Notes under the pieces: generated by a model
What the model saw: the letters and a program-made list of their open reading frames with translations, nothing else
What the model was told of the DNA's origin: nothing
Databases searched by the model: none
From: Sphaeramia orbicularis
Taxonomy: Eukaryota; Chordata; Actinopteri; Kurtiformes; Apogonidae
Direction of reading: 5' to 3'
Assembly (NCBI RefSeq): GCF_902148855.1
Contig: NC_043965.1
Span: 26,606,023 to 26,670,022 of the forward strand
Length of the DNA: 64,000 bases
In this document: positions 26,897 through 39,202 of the stretch, in pieces
How the letters are laid out: each line of letters opens with the position of its first letter
Numbering within the stretch: the stretch's first letter is position 1
Translations under genes and position numbers: made by a program

Positions 26897-27339
26897 CAAT
26901 TCAGCTGCATGACCTGTTGCACATGACCTAAGCTACCCTCAGACTGCTGTTGTATCATAACACATGAAGTGCAACTGAGCTGCCACCCTGTGTAAATTCT
27001 TATACAAGGTGGCCTTTTTCATTTTTTTTTTTTTTTAATTGTGGCATAAGCAGATTGTCAGCAGATCTTGTTGGATTAAACATTTCTGGCTGGTAAACTT
27101 CAGCTCTCTGGGTCATGCGTACAGAATGCCATGTGTTTGAAAGGACTTATTCCAACCAGGAACATAAAGTAACTAAAATCAAGCCACTACCATAAAATAT
27201 GAAAATAAAGTTGCAAAAGTAGACCACCATGGTACATGTTGCTGCACAACTGGTGACAATGCAACAAAAAGGCTCAGTCACATAGTCTATTGTCACAGTG
27301 CAAAATAAAATAACACAACTTGTGATAAAATCAGATGTA

Positions 27340-27530
27340 CACAGTTGCCAAAAAAAGTTAATATAATTTTGTTGTCAGACACATTCCTCTTTTTAATCCT
27401 ATTCATCCACTTCAGCGATCACATTTGAGCAGGTGCAGTGATTACATAAGTCCCAGCTACACTTCATCTATCAAGAATAAATCACATTTTCACAATCATT
27501 TCATGAAAAGAGGAAAAAAATAAAGCAGTG
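27340..27530. mobile_element. Tc1/mariner-type MITE, decayed copy 2
   Basis: Starts TA|CACAGTTGCC and tracks 5537-5752 through AATTTTGTT, ACAxxTCCTCTTTTTA, ACTTCATCTATCAA and TTTCATGAxAAGAGG. The right end is worn away in an A-rich stretch. Confidence 0.55.
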
Positions 27531-28388
27531 AGAAAAAAAATTTAAATATAATTACAACACAATCAATGAATACATTAACAATAAAAACACAGGAAATAAA
27601 ACCAGCAAGTGAACAGAGATAAAAAATAAATAAAAAAATAAAAAAATCACGACAATGTAAAAGTTAAAACAAAGTTAAATAGTTCCACTCACTGCCTTGA
27701 GAATAGGGCTCAAAAACTGTTAAACAAAGCTGGTATCTTATTCAACAGTACTATGAGGAACGATTAGTATAATATTTGTCTACTCTGAAACTTTCCCCTG
27801 AGGATGATAACTCATATTTAGAGTCAAGGGTAGAGTCCAGGGTATTGGATGGGTCTTTTAGGGTCTGGTAATCCTTGTTTCCTATTACCTTCATAGCTGT
27901 GTATACACAGGTGTTTCACTTATGATCTTTTTTTGACTGTCTATAGGCTACAGTCTTGTCATAAGTATTACATGTCTTTGCTGTTAGTTATCATAACATG
28001 ATAAGTCTTTTATTGTGCTTTGTACCTGTATTGAACATTATGGATCTAACTGTAATCTACAACTCAGCAGTGATGTTGATATTTATCATTTATGGCACTT
28101 CCCTTGAACATAATAGGTTCATGCCAGTTTCCCTACACATTCTCACTACTTACTTTATGTTAATCTTAGGCAATGTCCAAAGGCAAATTAAGTGAATTTC
28201 TCAGTCATATAAACAACTGAAATTGTGCAGTATTTGGGTCATTCTGTGTTTTACACGGAGGCAGGTCTCAGCTGAATGCAGGAATGTGACTGAAGGAGTT
28301 GGTAAGTCTCCCCCTGGGGCTCAGATCATATGCTGCACCTTACAACAGGCTGCTTTTATGAGTCCGTCGGCTCAAGTAGAACATCAAA

Positions 28389-28397
28389 TATAAATAG
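28389..28397 (+). promoter_or_regulatory. TATA-box candidate
   Basis: TATAAATAG lies 34 bases before a short ATG-led exon candidate at 28431. At usual TATA spacing the transcript would start near 28420, giving a very short leader. Confidence 0.35.
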
Positions 28398-28430
28398 TTT
28401 ACTCAAGCATCATCTGCAACTGCTTCCAAC

Positions 28431-28469
28431 ATGAACTTCAGTGAGGGATCAACTGAGTCAAAGAAGGAG
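28431..28469 (+). CDS. Candidate alternative first coding exon of slc2a11
   Basis: Thirteen codons (MNFSEGSTESKKE) run directly into a strong donor, GAG|GTAAGT. The exon ends in phase 0, as does the annotated first exon at 30806-30877, so either could splice to the exon at 30958 without changing frame. A TATA-like box lies just upstream. Human SLC2A11 is known to use several alternative first exons encoding different N-termini, which makes this arrangement credible. No transcript evidence is available here, and a 39-nt open frame before a donor can arise by chance. Confidence 0.35.
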
Positions 28470-29171
28470 GTAAGTTGGTCTATCTGGAATCTATCTTACA
28501 GAATAGTGTTAAAATTCAGCTGTAACAGCCAGTTGTTTCTGAGAGAAGACTTAACGTCCAAAATAATTTTGTAAAACAAGCGAGCACAGATTTGAGTAGA
28601 TGATGATTAAGAGCAATAAGTATCCAATACCTAAGGGTCGGATGAAATGTCAGAATACATAATTTAGATGAATTTTTATATCTATGTTGCAGATTCTGCA
28701 AAAACTTAGAAGAACACATGGTAAAATTGCTGTATGCCATGGCTGTGCATCTTTGTGTTTTGGTCATGAATGTATGTCATGTATTACCTACTAATCTACC
28801 ATAATGTATGTGCAGGTAACAATTTCTTCTGTTACTGACGATGGAAAATAAACGTATGAGGATACAATTCAGGTCAACAATACATATCTGGAGTTTTATC
28901 TTATCCACAATATGCCCCTGCATGACCAAAGGTTTTGGCAGTGACCAATGTTGCTGTTTATTGAAAATTATCTGTTCACCCAAGACTTGAATTGTAGCCT
29001 TTATCGATGGACAGCAAAACAACAAATATTCTACTATAATGTGACACTTATTTAAAGGTTTTAAATAAGAGTAATTCTAAATGATTATATGAAAGCATTT
29101 AATACAGCAAATCTTTATCCTAATTTTGTGACAAACACTAGAGAGTTTAAGCAAAGCCTTTAAATGTTTAA

Positions 29172-29717
29172 CTCATAAAGACCCAGTGCTACTTTTACGG
29201 CAGTTCCCAAATGAATTTTCTCTAAATTTCACCTTTCATAAATTAGTTTTCCTCATTTATTATTATATTCTTCTCCGTATTTTGTGTTTTGTTTTGTTTT
29301 ATGAAAAGCATGTATTTTCTAATATTTAATTCATTGATCATGTAGATGTTCATAGAAGCTCAGATTAAAGTTGAAGGTTATTATGTTAAATACATAGAAA
29401 AGTGAAGAAAAAGTGACTTTTTCGGTTAAACATATCATTAACTGAACATAAACCCAGTGTCTCCATCTACTGTCATTGATCCAACTCCATGGGTTTTACT
29501 GGTGAATCAAAGTTGTAGAAGATGACGGTGTTTCCATGTTCACTACAGAGCCTCTGAATGTCCAAATGGATCATATCTGATGACCATGAAAAGATGACAA
29601 ACTGTATTTTACACCACTTATTTACATGTATTGATGGGATTAATGGTTTAGAAGTTATTACATATTTTGGATCAGTAGATAGTTTTGGTCACCAGTTGCT
29701 GTTTGGGTCTTTATGTG
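29172..29717. mobile_element. piggyBac-type MITE, 546 bp
   Basis: Ends CTCATAAAGACCCA and TGGGTCTTTATGTG are inverted repeats with one mismatch. Each is flanked by TTAA (29168-29171 and 29718-29721), the piggyBac target. No transposase frame is present; the short open frame inside is not coding. Confidence 0.7.
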
Positions 29718-30805
29718 TTAACAAACAAATGGAAATAACTGGTTTAAGGATATTATCATCAGTCATCATTTTACCTCATGTAAACCTGAATGTATGATAA
29801 TTTGATAAAGGTTAATAACACTGGTCTGGATTTACACATTTGATATCAGGACATGATACAGAAAATATATCTGACAGAATAGCGATTTTATCCCCATAAC
29901 AGCTTTCTATTAATATAATTCCAGTCACAGCGTTATTTTTTAAATGAAGAGACAGTGTGTGAGTGCGCATGTGCAGAGTGAGTGGCCTTTGTCTTGCTTG
30001 ATTCTGATTGGAATAATTTAAGGTGTTACATTTGTCCCTGGTCTCCACTACTTCCCTGCCAGTAAATCTTCTTCTCCTTCTTCTTTCTTTTTTTCGTCAA
30101 CAAGACGAATCCTGGTTAGATACAATATTCACAACCTGGCAACTCTAAAGTTTTATTTCTCGTAAAGTATGAACTATCACTAAATAGATCTTTCTTAATA
30201 GGTGTTGTAAAAGCGTACAGGCTGGTGTATTTTTCATGGGCTTTCCTTCCATCTGCTTCAGATGTTCACATGGCTGTTTTTCCTCAGTTGAAACACAGGG
30301 GGAGTCCAAACTGCGCCTGTGGGCCATATGTCCCTGATCTGGGACATAAATACCCTGAAAAACTTAAGCTCATTTCTCACAGGTCTGCCGAGCATTTTAA
30401 ACCCGGCCATATATTTATACATAGATACATAGTGTGTGTATATATGTATAACACATATTTTGCATCTCTCTGCCATCTTTATTAAAACTCTAATTACAGG
30501 AAATTAAAATATTGCAGGCTATACTACAATTTCATAATGCTTAGACGATCATCACTCTTGCTTTTGAGAAAACAGCCAAGACCGATCAGGTTTTCGTTAC
30601 ATCTAAAACACCATGAAAAGCATGTGGGATTCCTCTGAAGCCTCGTCTCCGCTCTGACAACAGATCAGTTGTCTGATCATCGGGTTAAAAGTCTTTCTGC
30701 ATTTAGAAATAAGTTTCCTGTCCAGAGCAGACTCTTCCCAGGAGGGATAGGACACCGCGCCCTGACGGCAAACAACCCGACTTTACTTTGCGCAAAACAG
30801 ACAAA

Positions 30806-31154
30806 ATGCCAAAACACTTTGTGGATGAGTATCAACCTTTGCTTGTCAAAGATTTCGAAGATACACAGAGGAGAAGGGTATGAAGACTGGTGACATCAAC
30901 AGCTAATTTCTGATGTTTGTCCACTATTAACATGCAGTTTCTCTTCTTCCTTCACAGCTTCCAAGCAGATCACTGCTGCTGGCTGTGTGTGCAGCCTGCA
31001 TAGGGGGCACCTTCCAGTATGGATATAATATATCTGTCATCAATGCACCAACCTCAGTAAGTTATAACATTACAGCTTTTCAGTGCATTGGTTTGGGTGA
31101 AAATAAAGTCAGTTAAAGTGTTGAAAAAGGAACTAGTCTCAGAACTGTAATATA

Positions 31155-31185
<31 letters not shown>

Positions 31186-34100
31186 AGATAAGATAAGATA
31201 AAGGTTTTATTCATCACATGCACAGTTATACATAGTATAGTGCACGGTGAATGTGTTTTTTGTACCTGTAGCCAATGTTGCAGCACACAAGGAAAAACAT
31301 CAATATAAATGTATAACTAAACTTAAAATGGGTGTCTCTAGTATATACATACATTTACAGTATTGCACCTTGTGGTGTGTGTATATTTTAAAAAACTGCA
31401 GTTGAGCTGATCAATATGGTCAAAAAATTTTGTCTAGATTTTCAACCTGGTGTCATGACACATTTATTACTTTAGTCAACTGTTTTCTAGCCACATGAAC
31501 TGAGGACAAAACTTGATTAATATAAGAAGCAAACAGGTTGTGTGTTGAATTCTTGAAGATCTCAAAGGCATGATCTTGATTTTGTGATTTAGGCATTTTC
31601 ACGATCTTCAGAAAATAAATCCCTGATCAATGAAATTAATATGATATCTTGCAAAGCCTTAAACTGCAGCCTATTGCATTTACACTGCACACTGATATCT
31701 GCATATGTTTACAGATGTTTTGTAAGTAGTTATTCAACATTTGCTTTGGCTTCAGCTGATGTGTTTCTCCTCATTTATCTGTAGTATGTGCACAAGTTCA
31801 TCAACCAAACATGGATGCAGCGTTACCAAATGTACATATCAGAAGATGTTCTCACCCTGCTTTGGTCCACTATCGTATCAATATTCACCTTGGGAGGACT
31901 TATCGGAGCGTCTGTCGGTGGGACGTTAGCTGTGAAGCTGGGGAGGTACAGTGAGACTGAAAGTTGAATAATTATGTATATGTCAGTTTGTCATTTTGGG
32001 CCTCTGGTGTTGTTCCAGGAAAGGGACACTGTTGGCCAATAACATATTTTCACTGTCGGCTGCTGTGCTGATGGGTCTGAGTCGGATGACAGGGTTTTTT
32101 GAATTACTCATCATTGGACGTTTTTTCACAGGAGTAAATGCAGGTAAATATTCCATCCATCCATCCATCCATCCATCCATCCATCCATCCTCCTTATCCA
32201 CCTCATTCTTAATTATCAGATGCTTAATTGTGGGTTTGATTTTATCTTAAAGGTATCAGTCTTTGTGTTCAGCCTCTGTATTTGGGAGAAATCGCGCCAA
32301 CTGCCCTTCGTGGTGCCATGGGAATGGGAACCTCAATTTTCATCACTGGTGGGATCTTGACAGGACAAGTGATGGGTCTCAAGTAAATGATGGATATGTT
32401 TCATTTTTAGCCTTTCACCTGAATTTGTGCTCGTAGAAATTAATTGCTTTTATTCTGAAATGATTTTTACAGAGAACTTCTGGGTAGAGAAGAGTACTGG
32501 CCTCTTCTGCTCTCTACTACATGTATCCCAGCAATCCTGCAGCTTCTGATCCTGCCCTGCTTCCCTGAAAGCCCACGCTACCTGCTTATCGATAAAGGAG
32601 ATGATGAGGGATGTCAAAAAGGTCAAATTACACTGTTGCACCGTTTCCTTTGTTTGCAAACTGATTTAATGCACAAGACAATATGTTACAAGACCTGAGG
32701 ACTGGCATTGTCTGTAATAACCAGAGACACAGAGTTTTGTCTTCCATTCCAACATGTGATCTTATTCTAGAAATGCTGTAATGATATGAAAGGAAATGAC
32801 AGTGGAAATGTTCTCAACAACAATTCTGTAGCCGACTCATGTTTGTTATGTGTTTCCATCTGCAGCCCTGAAGCAGCTGCACGGTACAGCTGACTTTGAC
32901 AGCGAAAGGGAAGATATAGAGAAGGAGAAGAACAATCTAGTTGGGTTCCAGACAAAGAAACCCTGGGAGCTTTTCACCGATCGCAGTATCCGTCGACAAC
33001 TTCTCACCATCATGCTGCTCAATATGGCACAACAGCTAAATGGCATTAATGCTGTATGCCCTGGATTTATTATACAAAACATAATTTATTTTCTCTCCTC
33101 CACTATTCTGTTCCCTGCATTGTGAAATCCTGTCTTTAATGCTGCTTTAGTGATGAAGTGAGGTCACTGAAGTTGAGATTCTGAGAAATAATATGATGTT
33201 CTCTTCAATATTTCCTGTAGATTTATTTTTATGCAGGTTATGTGTTCAAGCAATCTGGCATTCCTGTGGATAAAATACCATATGTGGCTGTTGGGACTGG
33301 TGCCTGTGAATGCATCACTGCTTTGACCTGTGTAAGTATCAGTTTCATGCTGTGCTTTAATCTCTTTTCCACATGAGAACTTCATGCAAAAAGCATGTAT
33401 AGGAGCATTATGTGCATACAGCACTTCTTGCATGCCAAAGGGTAGGCCTCAACAACATTAGTGTGTTATCAAGATGTAAGAAGACTTGGGAAAAAGTGAT
33501 TTTTTTTGTACCACCACCTTTACAGAATTAGTTTCATCACATGGAAATAATAAGTGTCAGTATGAAGTCAGTTTAAAATAAGGCTACGCTGATAAAGCAT
33601 TTGTATTTTCCTTATAATTGGTGGTTAATAACACTTTATAAATCATTATAAACAATTACACAGAGATTACAATATTAGTTTTCATATACTGATTCAGGCG
33701 TATTATTTGAATCATATTATTGTTGCACCTTTACCAATTCTATTTACCTGTGTTACATTTCTAATCTTTTCAGTTGAGTAGCTTACTTTATCCTGTTCCC
33801 TTATCAGTCACCATGTTAAATCACTTACTAATGTGTTACTAACAGTTGTGTTAGGTTAAAAAAAAGAAGCCTTGTTGTAAAGTATAAACCTAAATTTTGC
33901 CAAAGCTTTGGGGAATAACTCTCTTAATTAAATTTGATAGGTCAAATTTAACTCATCAAAATGCCTAATAAGACAAATGAATAAGATATGTTGATGGTGG
34001 TTAAATTCTCTAACATATTGATTGAGTAGCTGGCCAACAAAATGTCCACTGTCAAATATTTCATGGGATTACTTTTAGCTTTACTTACAGCACACATTCA

Positions 34101-35653
34101 CGCAGACACCATTTCATTAAACGTATGGCATAGCATTTATTTTCTTTATTTTGTTCTGACTAACTGAAGCAACCTCAGATTATAACACTACCCCCACAGA
34201 CTTGCACTGTGGGAACTAGGGATGATGGGTAATTACTTCATCCACCCCTCTTCTCACCCTGATGCTGAAACAGGTTCATCTGGACTCATCAGATCACATG
34301 AACTTTTTCCACTGAAACACTGTCCAGTCTTTATGCTCTCTATATCAGTTAGGGTTAAAGAACTTGTTGTAGTTTAAACATATTGGTCACTCCAATACTT
34401 AGACTGTTACCTATTTGCTTACTGTGTAGACATCAGTTGAATGCTGCCAATGGAGACAACACACAGTAAGCTAAATGTAACTGTGGGCTCATTATTTTTG
34501 AAGAAAAAGGCCACTCATGCCATTTTATAATTTTTTTAAAAGAGCTTTTAAATTATGTTATAGTGTTTACAATCAACCATTTATATGGTTTGTAAAGGTC
34601 ATCTAATTGTAAAGTGAATTCAGCTAAAGCTGACTTTTTGAGTAAACCTGGCTCTTACATAAAAATAAATAGTAAAGGAGATTATAGAAGTGTCAAATAA
34701 ATATATATAGCATGAGTGACAATATAAGATGGTTTAAAGATATAAAATGCATAACTACAAGGTAGCTTTTAGAAAAAAAAAAAAAAAAAAAAAAAGCATG
34801 ACAAACATTCCAAAACAAGTCCATAGTAAAAGCTGAAGGAGGTTTGTCCAGACAGTGCTGTGGGTCTTATGACATGCTGTGTGTCTGTGTGTCTCCAGGG
34901 CATGCTCATTGACTGTCTGGGAAGGAAGGTGCTCATCACAGGAGGATACACCCTCATGAGCATCTGCTGCATTTTATTCACCCTAACACTCACATTTCAG
35001 GTAAATTAACCTCCAGACCGGTCTTTGTTAAGATTTATAGAATGTATTCACCCATTCACACTTAGCTTTATCTTGTGATTTTCTCTCTCTTAGGATTACA
35101 GTCCAGTATTTCCATACTTGAGCATGGTGTGCGTTTTTGCTTTTATCCTGAGTTTTGGCCTCGGACCAGGTAACCGACTTGTCCCCCACTGAGTTTAGCA
35201 GGCACTGTTGCACAACTAACAGTGATTGTTTTTGCTGTTTCATCCATAAAGGTGGTGTGACGAACATCCTGACCACTGAACTATTCACGCAGGCCACTCG
35301 TCCTGCAGCGTACATGATCGCAGGGACAGTGAACTGGTCCAGCTTCTTTTTCATTGGCATGGTTTTCCCCTTTATCGTGGTAGGTGAACAAAAAGAATTG
35401 TCTGAAGAAAACTCAAGGTGTGAAAGTTGTTTGACAGACTTGTGTTCTTTTCCCTCAGATTGGGCTGCAGCAGTACTGTTTCATGGTGTTTCTGCTCGTC
35501 TGCACCACTGTGGTAACTTACATTTACCTTTTTGTTCCTGAAACCAAGAACAAAACTTTTCTTGAGATCCAGAATGACTTCCAGTCATCAAAGAGGAGAA
35601 AAGGACGCTCTGCTGACAGAGCAGGAACAAATCTGTTGTCAACTTCCATATGA
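30806..35653 (+). CDS. slc2a11: Class II facilitative hexose/polyol transporter (GLUT11-like)
   Basis: Twelve exons: 30806-30877, 30958-31056, 31785-31945, 32019-32143, 32253-32382, 32473-32621, 32866-33053, 33221-33331, 34899-35000, 35094-35169, 35252-35379, 35459-35653; 511 residues. It is a major-facilitator protein with twelve expected membrane helices. Sugar-transporter marks in order are GGTFQYGYN in helix 1, LGRK between helices 2 and 3, [18 protein letters not shown] after helix 6, the substrate motif [14 protein letters not shown] in helix 7, GRK after helix 8, GPGGVTNI in helix 10 and PETKNKTF after helix 12. Local sequence (for example [15 protein letters not shown] and [14 protein letters not shown]) matches SLC2A11 better than other GLUTs. 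In medaka the paralogue slc2a11b is needed for pigment-cell differentiation; whether this copy is the a or b paralogue was not resolved. Confidence 0.92.
31154..31330 (-). repeat. (GATAA)n plus adjoining LINE-tail-like repeat in slc2a11 intron 2
   Basis: About ten GATAA units are followed by GGTTTTATTCATCACATGCA and a stretch with the look of a fish LINE 3' end inserted in reverse, the pentamer being its tail. Family assignment is tentative. Confidence 0.5.
32153..32191 (+). repeat. (CATC)n microsatellite in slc2a11 intron 4
   Basis: About nine CATC units starting ten bases after the exon 4 donor at 32144. Confidence 0.9.
34196..34360 (-). mobile_element. Decayed Tc1-type transposase fragment in slc2a11 intron 8
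   Basis: The reverse strand reads roughly [15 protein letters not shown] then SDESR, which resembles the W...SDES block of fish Tc1 transposases. No terminal repeats were found, and the fragment is short. Confidence 0.4.
34771..34795 (+). repeat. Poly(A) run
   Basis: About 24 A residues, 100 bases upstream of slc2a11 exon 9. Confidence 0.9.
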
Positions 35654-35968
35654 AAAATATCCTGTAACTCAGGGGTCAAGTATTTTAAGCTGTTTTAAAT
35701 TTTTTTAAAATATTTTTGTCACTAACATGATAACTTTCTTTGAACACTAAAACCTCACATCAGTGCAACAGGATCACTTTACCAAATGCAGCATTGTAAT
35801 GAATGATACTGTAATTCATGGTGCCTCTGTTGAACTTCAGAGATGTACAGGTCTGTGATGATAACATAATCACACATTTTGTATTTTTTAATTTAACCAT
35901 ACACACTGAAATAATTTCAATATTTGTTATGCACAACTTTTGTAAAAGGTGCTACGAAAAGGTTTTTC

Positions 35969-35974
35969 AATAAA
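35969..35974 (+). terminator. Poly(A) signal of slc2a11
   Basis: AATAAA about 315 bases past the slc2a11 stop codon; 35654-35990 is read as its 3' UTR. Confidence 0.6.
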
Positions 35975-36756
35975 GTTCAGCTTTTGAAAACCTTTAATCA
36001 GTACAGAGTGACCTTTCCATGCTGTTTTCCTCTTTGTCTAGATATTATTTCCTTTTTTAACCTTTTACTCCAGCATGTGACCAGGAAAACAAAGAGGTTA
36101 TTCATGTGTGTCATGAGTGTGTTAATGGGGATAAAGATTAGAAACAGCACTGGAAGTGAGCGCTAGAAGTTTAGTTGTTGTCCAAACATTATATGGATTA
36201 TAAATACAGACTTTAGTTTTAAAGTACCTATTTGAGAATAGTATGTAGTTATAAAACAACTTCAAAAATGCTAATGTGCATCAGTAACTATTGTATTTAT
36301 TAAGTTACACAGAATTAACCAATATTCTTTTGTGTTTCTATTTATGAGAAATGCCTGCTTTTAGTTTATTTCAAGGTTATTATTTCAAGTCTTATTCCTT
36401 TTTAAATATACAAGACATTCTAAAATATGTCATTTTATCAATCTGATTTGTTCACTTAAACTACAGTGTTTCATTGTGCCAATGTCAAATATTGATTTAT
36501 GTTTTAACATCCATGTGACGCCATTCAACATGCTGTTACTCTTTTAGAAACTTTTAACATCACATGACAGCATTAACTTGTACAGTTGTTCCAGGGGATT
36601 CAAGGAACATTCATTCTCTACAAACATATTGTCCATTAAGTAATTCTGTGACAACATTCCCACTGTAGGCTACTCATGAAAGAACAACATTACTTAGAAT
36701 GTTTACCAAGATGTTAAACAACTTTTGACCCACATAATGAAGTATCACAGTGTGTA

Positions 36757-37072
36757 GTTTGCATGTTCTCCCCATGTCTGCGTGGGTTCTCTCCGGGTAC
36801 TCCAGCTTCCTCCCACAATCCAAAGATATGCACTGATAGGTTAATTGGTTAATCTAAATTGCCCATAGGTGTGAATGTGAGAGTGATTGTTTGTCTCTAT
36901 ATGTCAAACTTGTGATGAACTGGCGACATGCCCAGGGTGTACCCCACCTTCACCCGTAAGTAGCTGGGATGGGCTCCAAGCGACTCCTGTGACCCTAGTA
37001 AGGATAATGCAGGTTCAGATAATGAATGAATGAATGAATGAATGAATAAATGAATGAATGAATGAATGAAGA
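36757..37072. mobile_element. Fish LINE (L2/Maui-like) 3' end
   Basis: Carries the familiar chain TTTGCATGTTCTCCCCATGT, TCCTCCCACAATCCAAAGA, GGTTAATTGGTTAATCTAAA, GGCGACATGCCCAGGGTGTA, GCTGGGATGGGCTCCA and a tail of (ATGA)n. No open reverse-transcriptase frame is present, so it is a 5'-truncated copy. Confidence 0.6.
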
Positions 37073-37522
37073 ATCATTTTCAGTTAGCAGGGTCTGCAGC
37101 TGTTAACATGGCACCAACCCATTTTACATATGACTACAATGTTAGGTTCTTAAATATAAGTTTGCAGGCAATGGGCCACACACTGTTCAAATTCAGACAT
37201 ATGTTTTGGACACTCTTGTACTTTCATGGCAGTGAAAACAGGAAGTGAGGGTACAGTGCAGATATGGACAATGACATTTACAGGTGAGACTGACCAGGAG
37301 TAGAACTGAGACCAGGGTGCTGTTGATAAAGTCCAGTCAACCAATGGCTTGTGTTTCTGGGTTTGCTCTGGTGTTGCTATTATTTTGGTTATTAGGTTTT
37401 TAAGGATAGGTTAGTTCAAGTCCAGTGATTGACATACAATCAAACAAACAGTTTAGATGACCAATTAAAATCAAAAACCCAAAATACTGTAAATTTCAGA
37501 GTTAAACATGAAGCACTCAGAG

Positions 37523-37766
37523 AGCGCAGACCTCCGCCAAGGCTGATCAGTGGTGCCCCCCGTGGGCCCCCCCACCCCCGATCACCACCAAAATTTAATC
37601 ATTTCTTCCTTATCCCATTTCCAACAAACCCTGAAAATTTCATCCAAATCTGTCCATAACTTTTTGAGTTATGTTGCACACTAACGGACAGACAAACAAA
37701 CAAACAAACAAACAAACAAACAGACAAACAAACCCTGACAAAAACATAACCTCCTTGGCGGAGGTA
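37523..37766 (-). repeat. CCTCCGCCAAGG repeat family, copy 1
   Basis: Bounded by GACCTCCGCCAAGG and CCTTGGCGGAGGT, with an internal (CAAA)n run. The reverse complement matches the copies at 47661 and 53628 in body text (AGTTATGGATGGATTTGGAT-like and AAATTTTGGTGGTGAT-like). Confidence 0.65.
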
Positions 37767-38691
37767 AAAAGGTCTTTTTCAAGGAACTGTGTATAAAATA
37801 CCACCATGTGACTGACTGCTGTCTGTGAATGCATAACTGCCTCAAGTATGAGTTTCACGCTAGATTTACTGCGCTTTGCTGGGAATCCTTCATGCAAACA
37901 TATGTAGGTATGCGCAACCAACAAATAAAAAAAGACTGGTCACAGCAACAGCAAACTTTAAGAGACAAGAATTTGTTGGTAAAAATTTCTTGACTAAACA
38001 CTTGAGAAGAAGTGGATTTTTAAGCCGAAGCTATTGATCTTATAACACAAGAAAATAATAAATGATGAAACATAAAGTAACATAAGTCATCTTGAGGTGC
38101 ATGAAAAATTCAAATAGGTAACTCCAACATCATTTAATGGAACAAAACATATACGACATGTTGAGAGTAAAACTTGGAAAAGGCATTTGTGTTAAACAAC
38201 ATTGAAAGCATTATTTGGATAATATTATAGGTGATAGTGCATTTCTATCATAGCAATGAGAGAAAGACAGTCAACCAGGATGATGTGAATAGGCAGACTT
38301 CCTTTCTTTTTAATGAAAATATCTGTCTTTGAAATGAAGAAAATACCCATTACTTAGACTTATAAATCATGGTTTGGAGACTCTGTTAAAGTGCATTAGA
38401 CCTAAATAAGGGGTAAATCAACATGGCAAATATATACTAGGCTTAGTTTAGTTTAATTACTTGTCCTTGTCTCAAGTCAAATGTTTGTTTATATTAAGGC
38501 TATGTTTAAGTGTGTTTGGGTTTATGTCGAAATTGTACGTCATGAGCAAAGAAAAACTGAGGCCAAATTTCTTATATGTGTTCACACCTGCTCTACCTCC
38601 CAGTACTTTAATTGAATGTGCAATAACCTGCTCTATGTCCCAGTACTTTTTAATTCAAATGTGCAATAACTTGTTATTACCTCTCAGTACT

Positions 38692-38692
38692 C

Positions 38693-38746
<54 letters not shown>
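38692..38746 (+). repeat. (TTA)n microsatellite
   Basis: About 18 TTA/ATT units in intergenic DNA between slc2a11 and rbm19. Confidence 0.95.
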
Positions 38747-38747
<1 letters not shown>

Positions 38748-38759
38748 TTTTTTATAATA

Positions 38760-39000
38760 CTCTATTTTACAAATGTGTATTTGTGCTTGTCTGTGCAATA
38801 ACTGTTTTTGTTATATGTTTTAGCTGTGTTTATGTTTTATATCTGTCTTTTTTGTCATATCTTTATCTTTTCCTAGCTCCGTGACTCAGGGAAATGCACA
38901 AGTATTCCAGTGTACCAATACTGCTATGTACCTGTGCAAATGGCAAATAAAGTCTATTCATACTTGGCTAATAAAGCTGATTCTGATTCTGAAAGTGCCA
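38760..39000 (+). repeat. LINE-tail-like repeat ending in GATTCT units
   Basis: Ends TAATAAAGCTGATTCTGATT-CTG, a 3' tail pattern frequent in fish LINEs. The remaining interval 35990-38690 holds the L2-like end, the CCTCCGCCAAGG copy and otherwise nothing I can name. Confidence 0.4.
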
Positions 39001-39020
39001 GTGCAGCGCTATACTCCAGT

Positions 39021-39036
39021 CCAGTAGGTGGCGATA
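39021..39036. promoter_or_regulatory. CTCF-like string upstream of rbm19
   Basis: CCAGTAGGTGGCGATA resembles the CTCF core and lies about 180 bases before the rbm19 start codon. A similar string (reverse complement of GTGCCACCTACTG) occurs in intronic DNA near 12893, so this may be repeat-derived rather than a functional site. Confidence 0.25.
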
Positions 39037-39103
39037 ATCAGCTTATAGACCCCTTTCCAGTCTAGCTGAAAAACAGAAGAAAAAGGGTTAACTCCTCCCA
39101 CTC

Positions 39104-39115
39104 AACATGGCGACC
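39104..39115 (+). promoter_or_regulatory. YY1-type initiator motif at the rbm19 5' end
   Basis: AACATGGCGACC matches the YY1 consensus often found at or just after the start site of housekeeping genes. Its ATG also opens a four-codon upstream reading frame (39107-39121, ATG GCG ACC TCC TAG) 81 bases before the rbm19 start. Confidence 0.45.
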
Positions 39116-39202
39116 TCCTAGAGGATAGTACATGCTCGTTTGTTGACATTTTTCTAAAAAACACATTTAGAAGTGAATTGTTGACCTTCGGTAACTGTAA
39201 CT

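Noticed and set aside
29558-29797. 79-residue frame upstream of slc2a11
   Set aside because: Lies inside the TTAA-flanked MITE and looks like non-coding repeat text.
34196-34360. Complete Tc1 transposon in slc2a11 intron 8
   Set aside because: Only a short transposase-like segment is visible; no inverted ends or TA flanks could be paired, so it is listed only as a low-confidence fragment.
37683-37735. CRISPR-like short repeats (CAAA)n
   Set aside because: A simple tetranucleotide run inside an interspersed repeat in a vertebrate genome.
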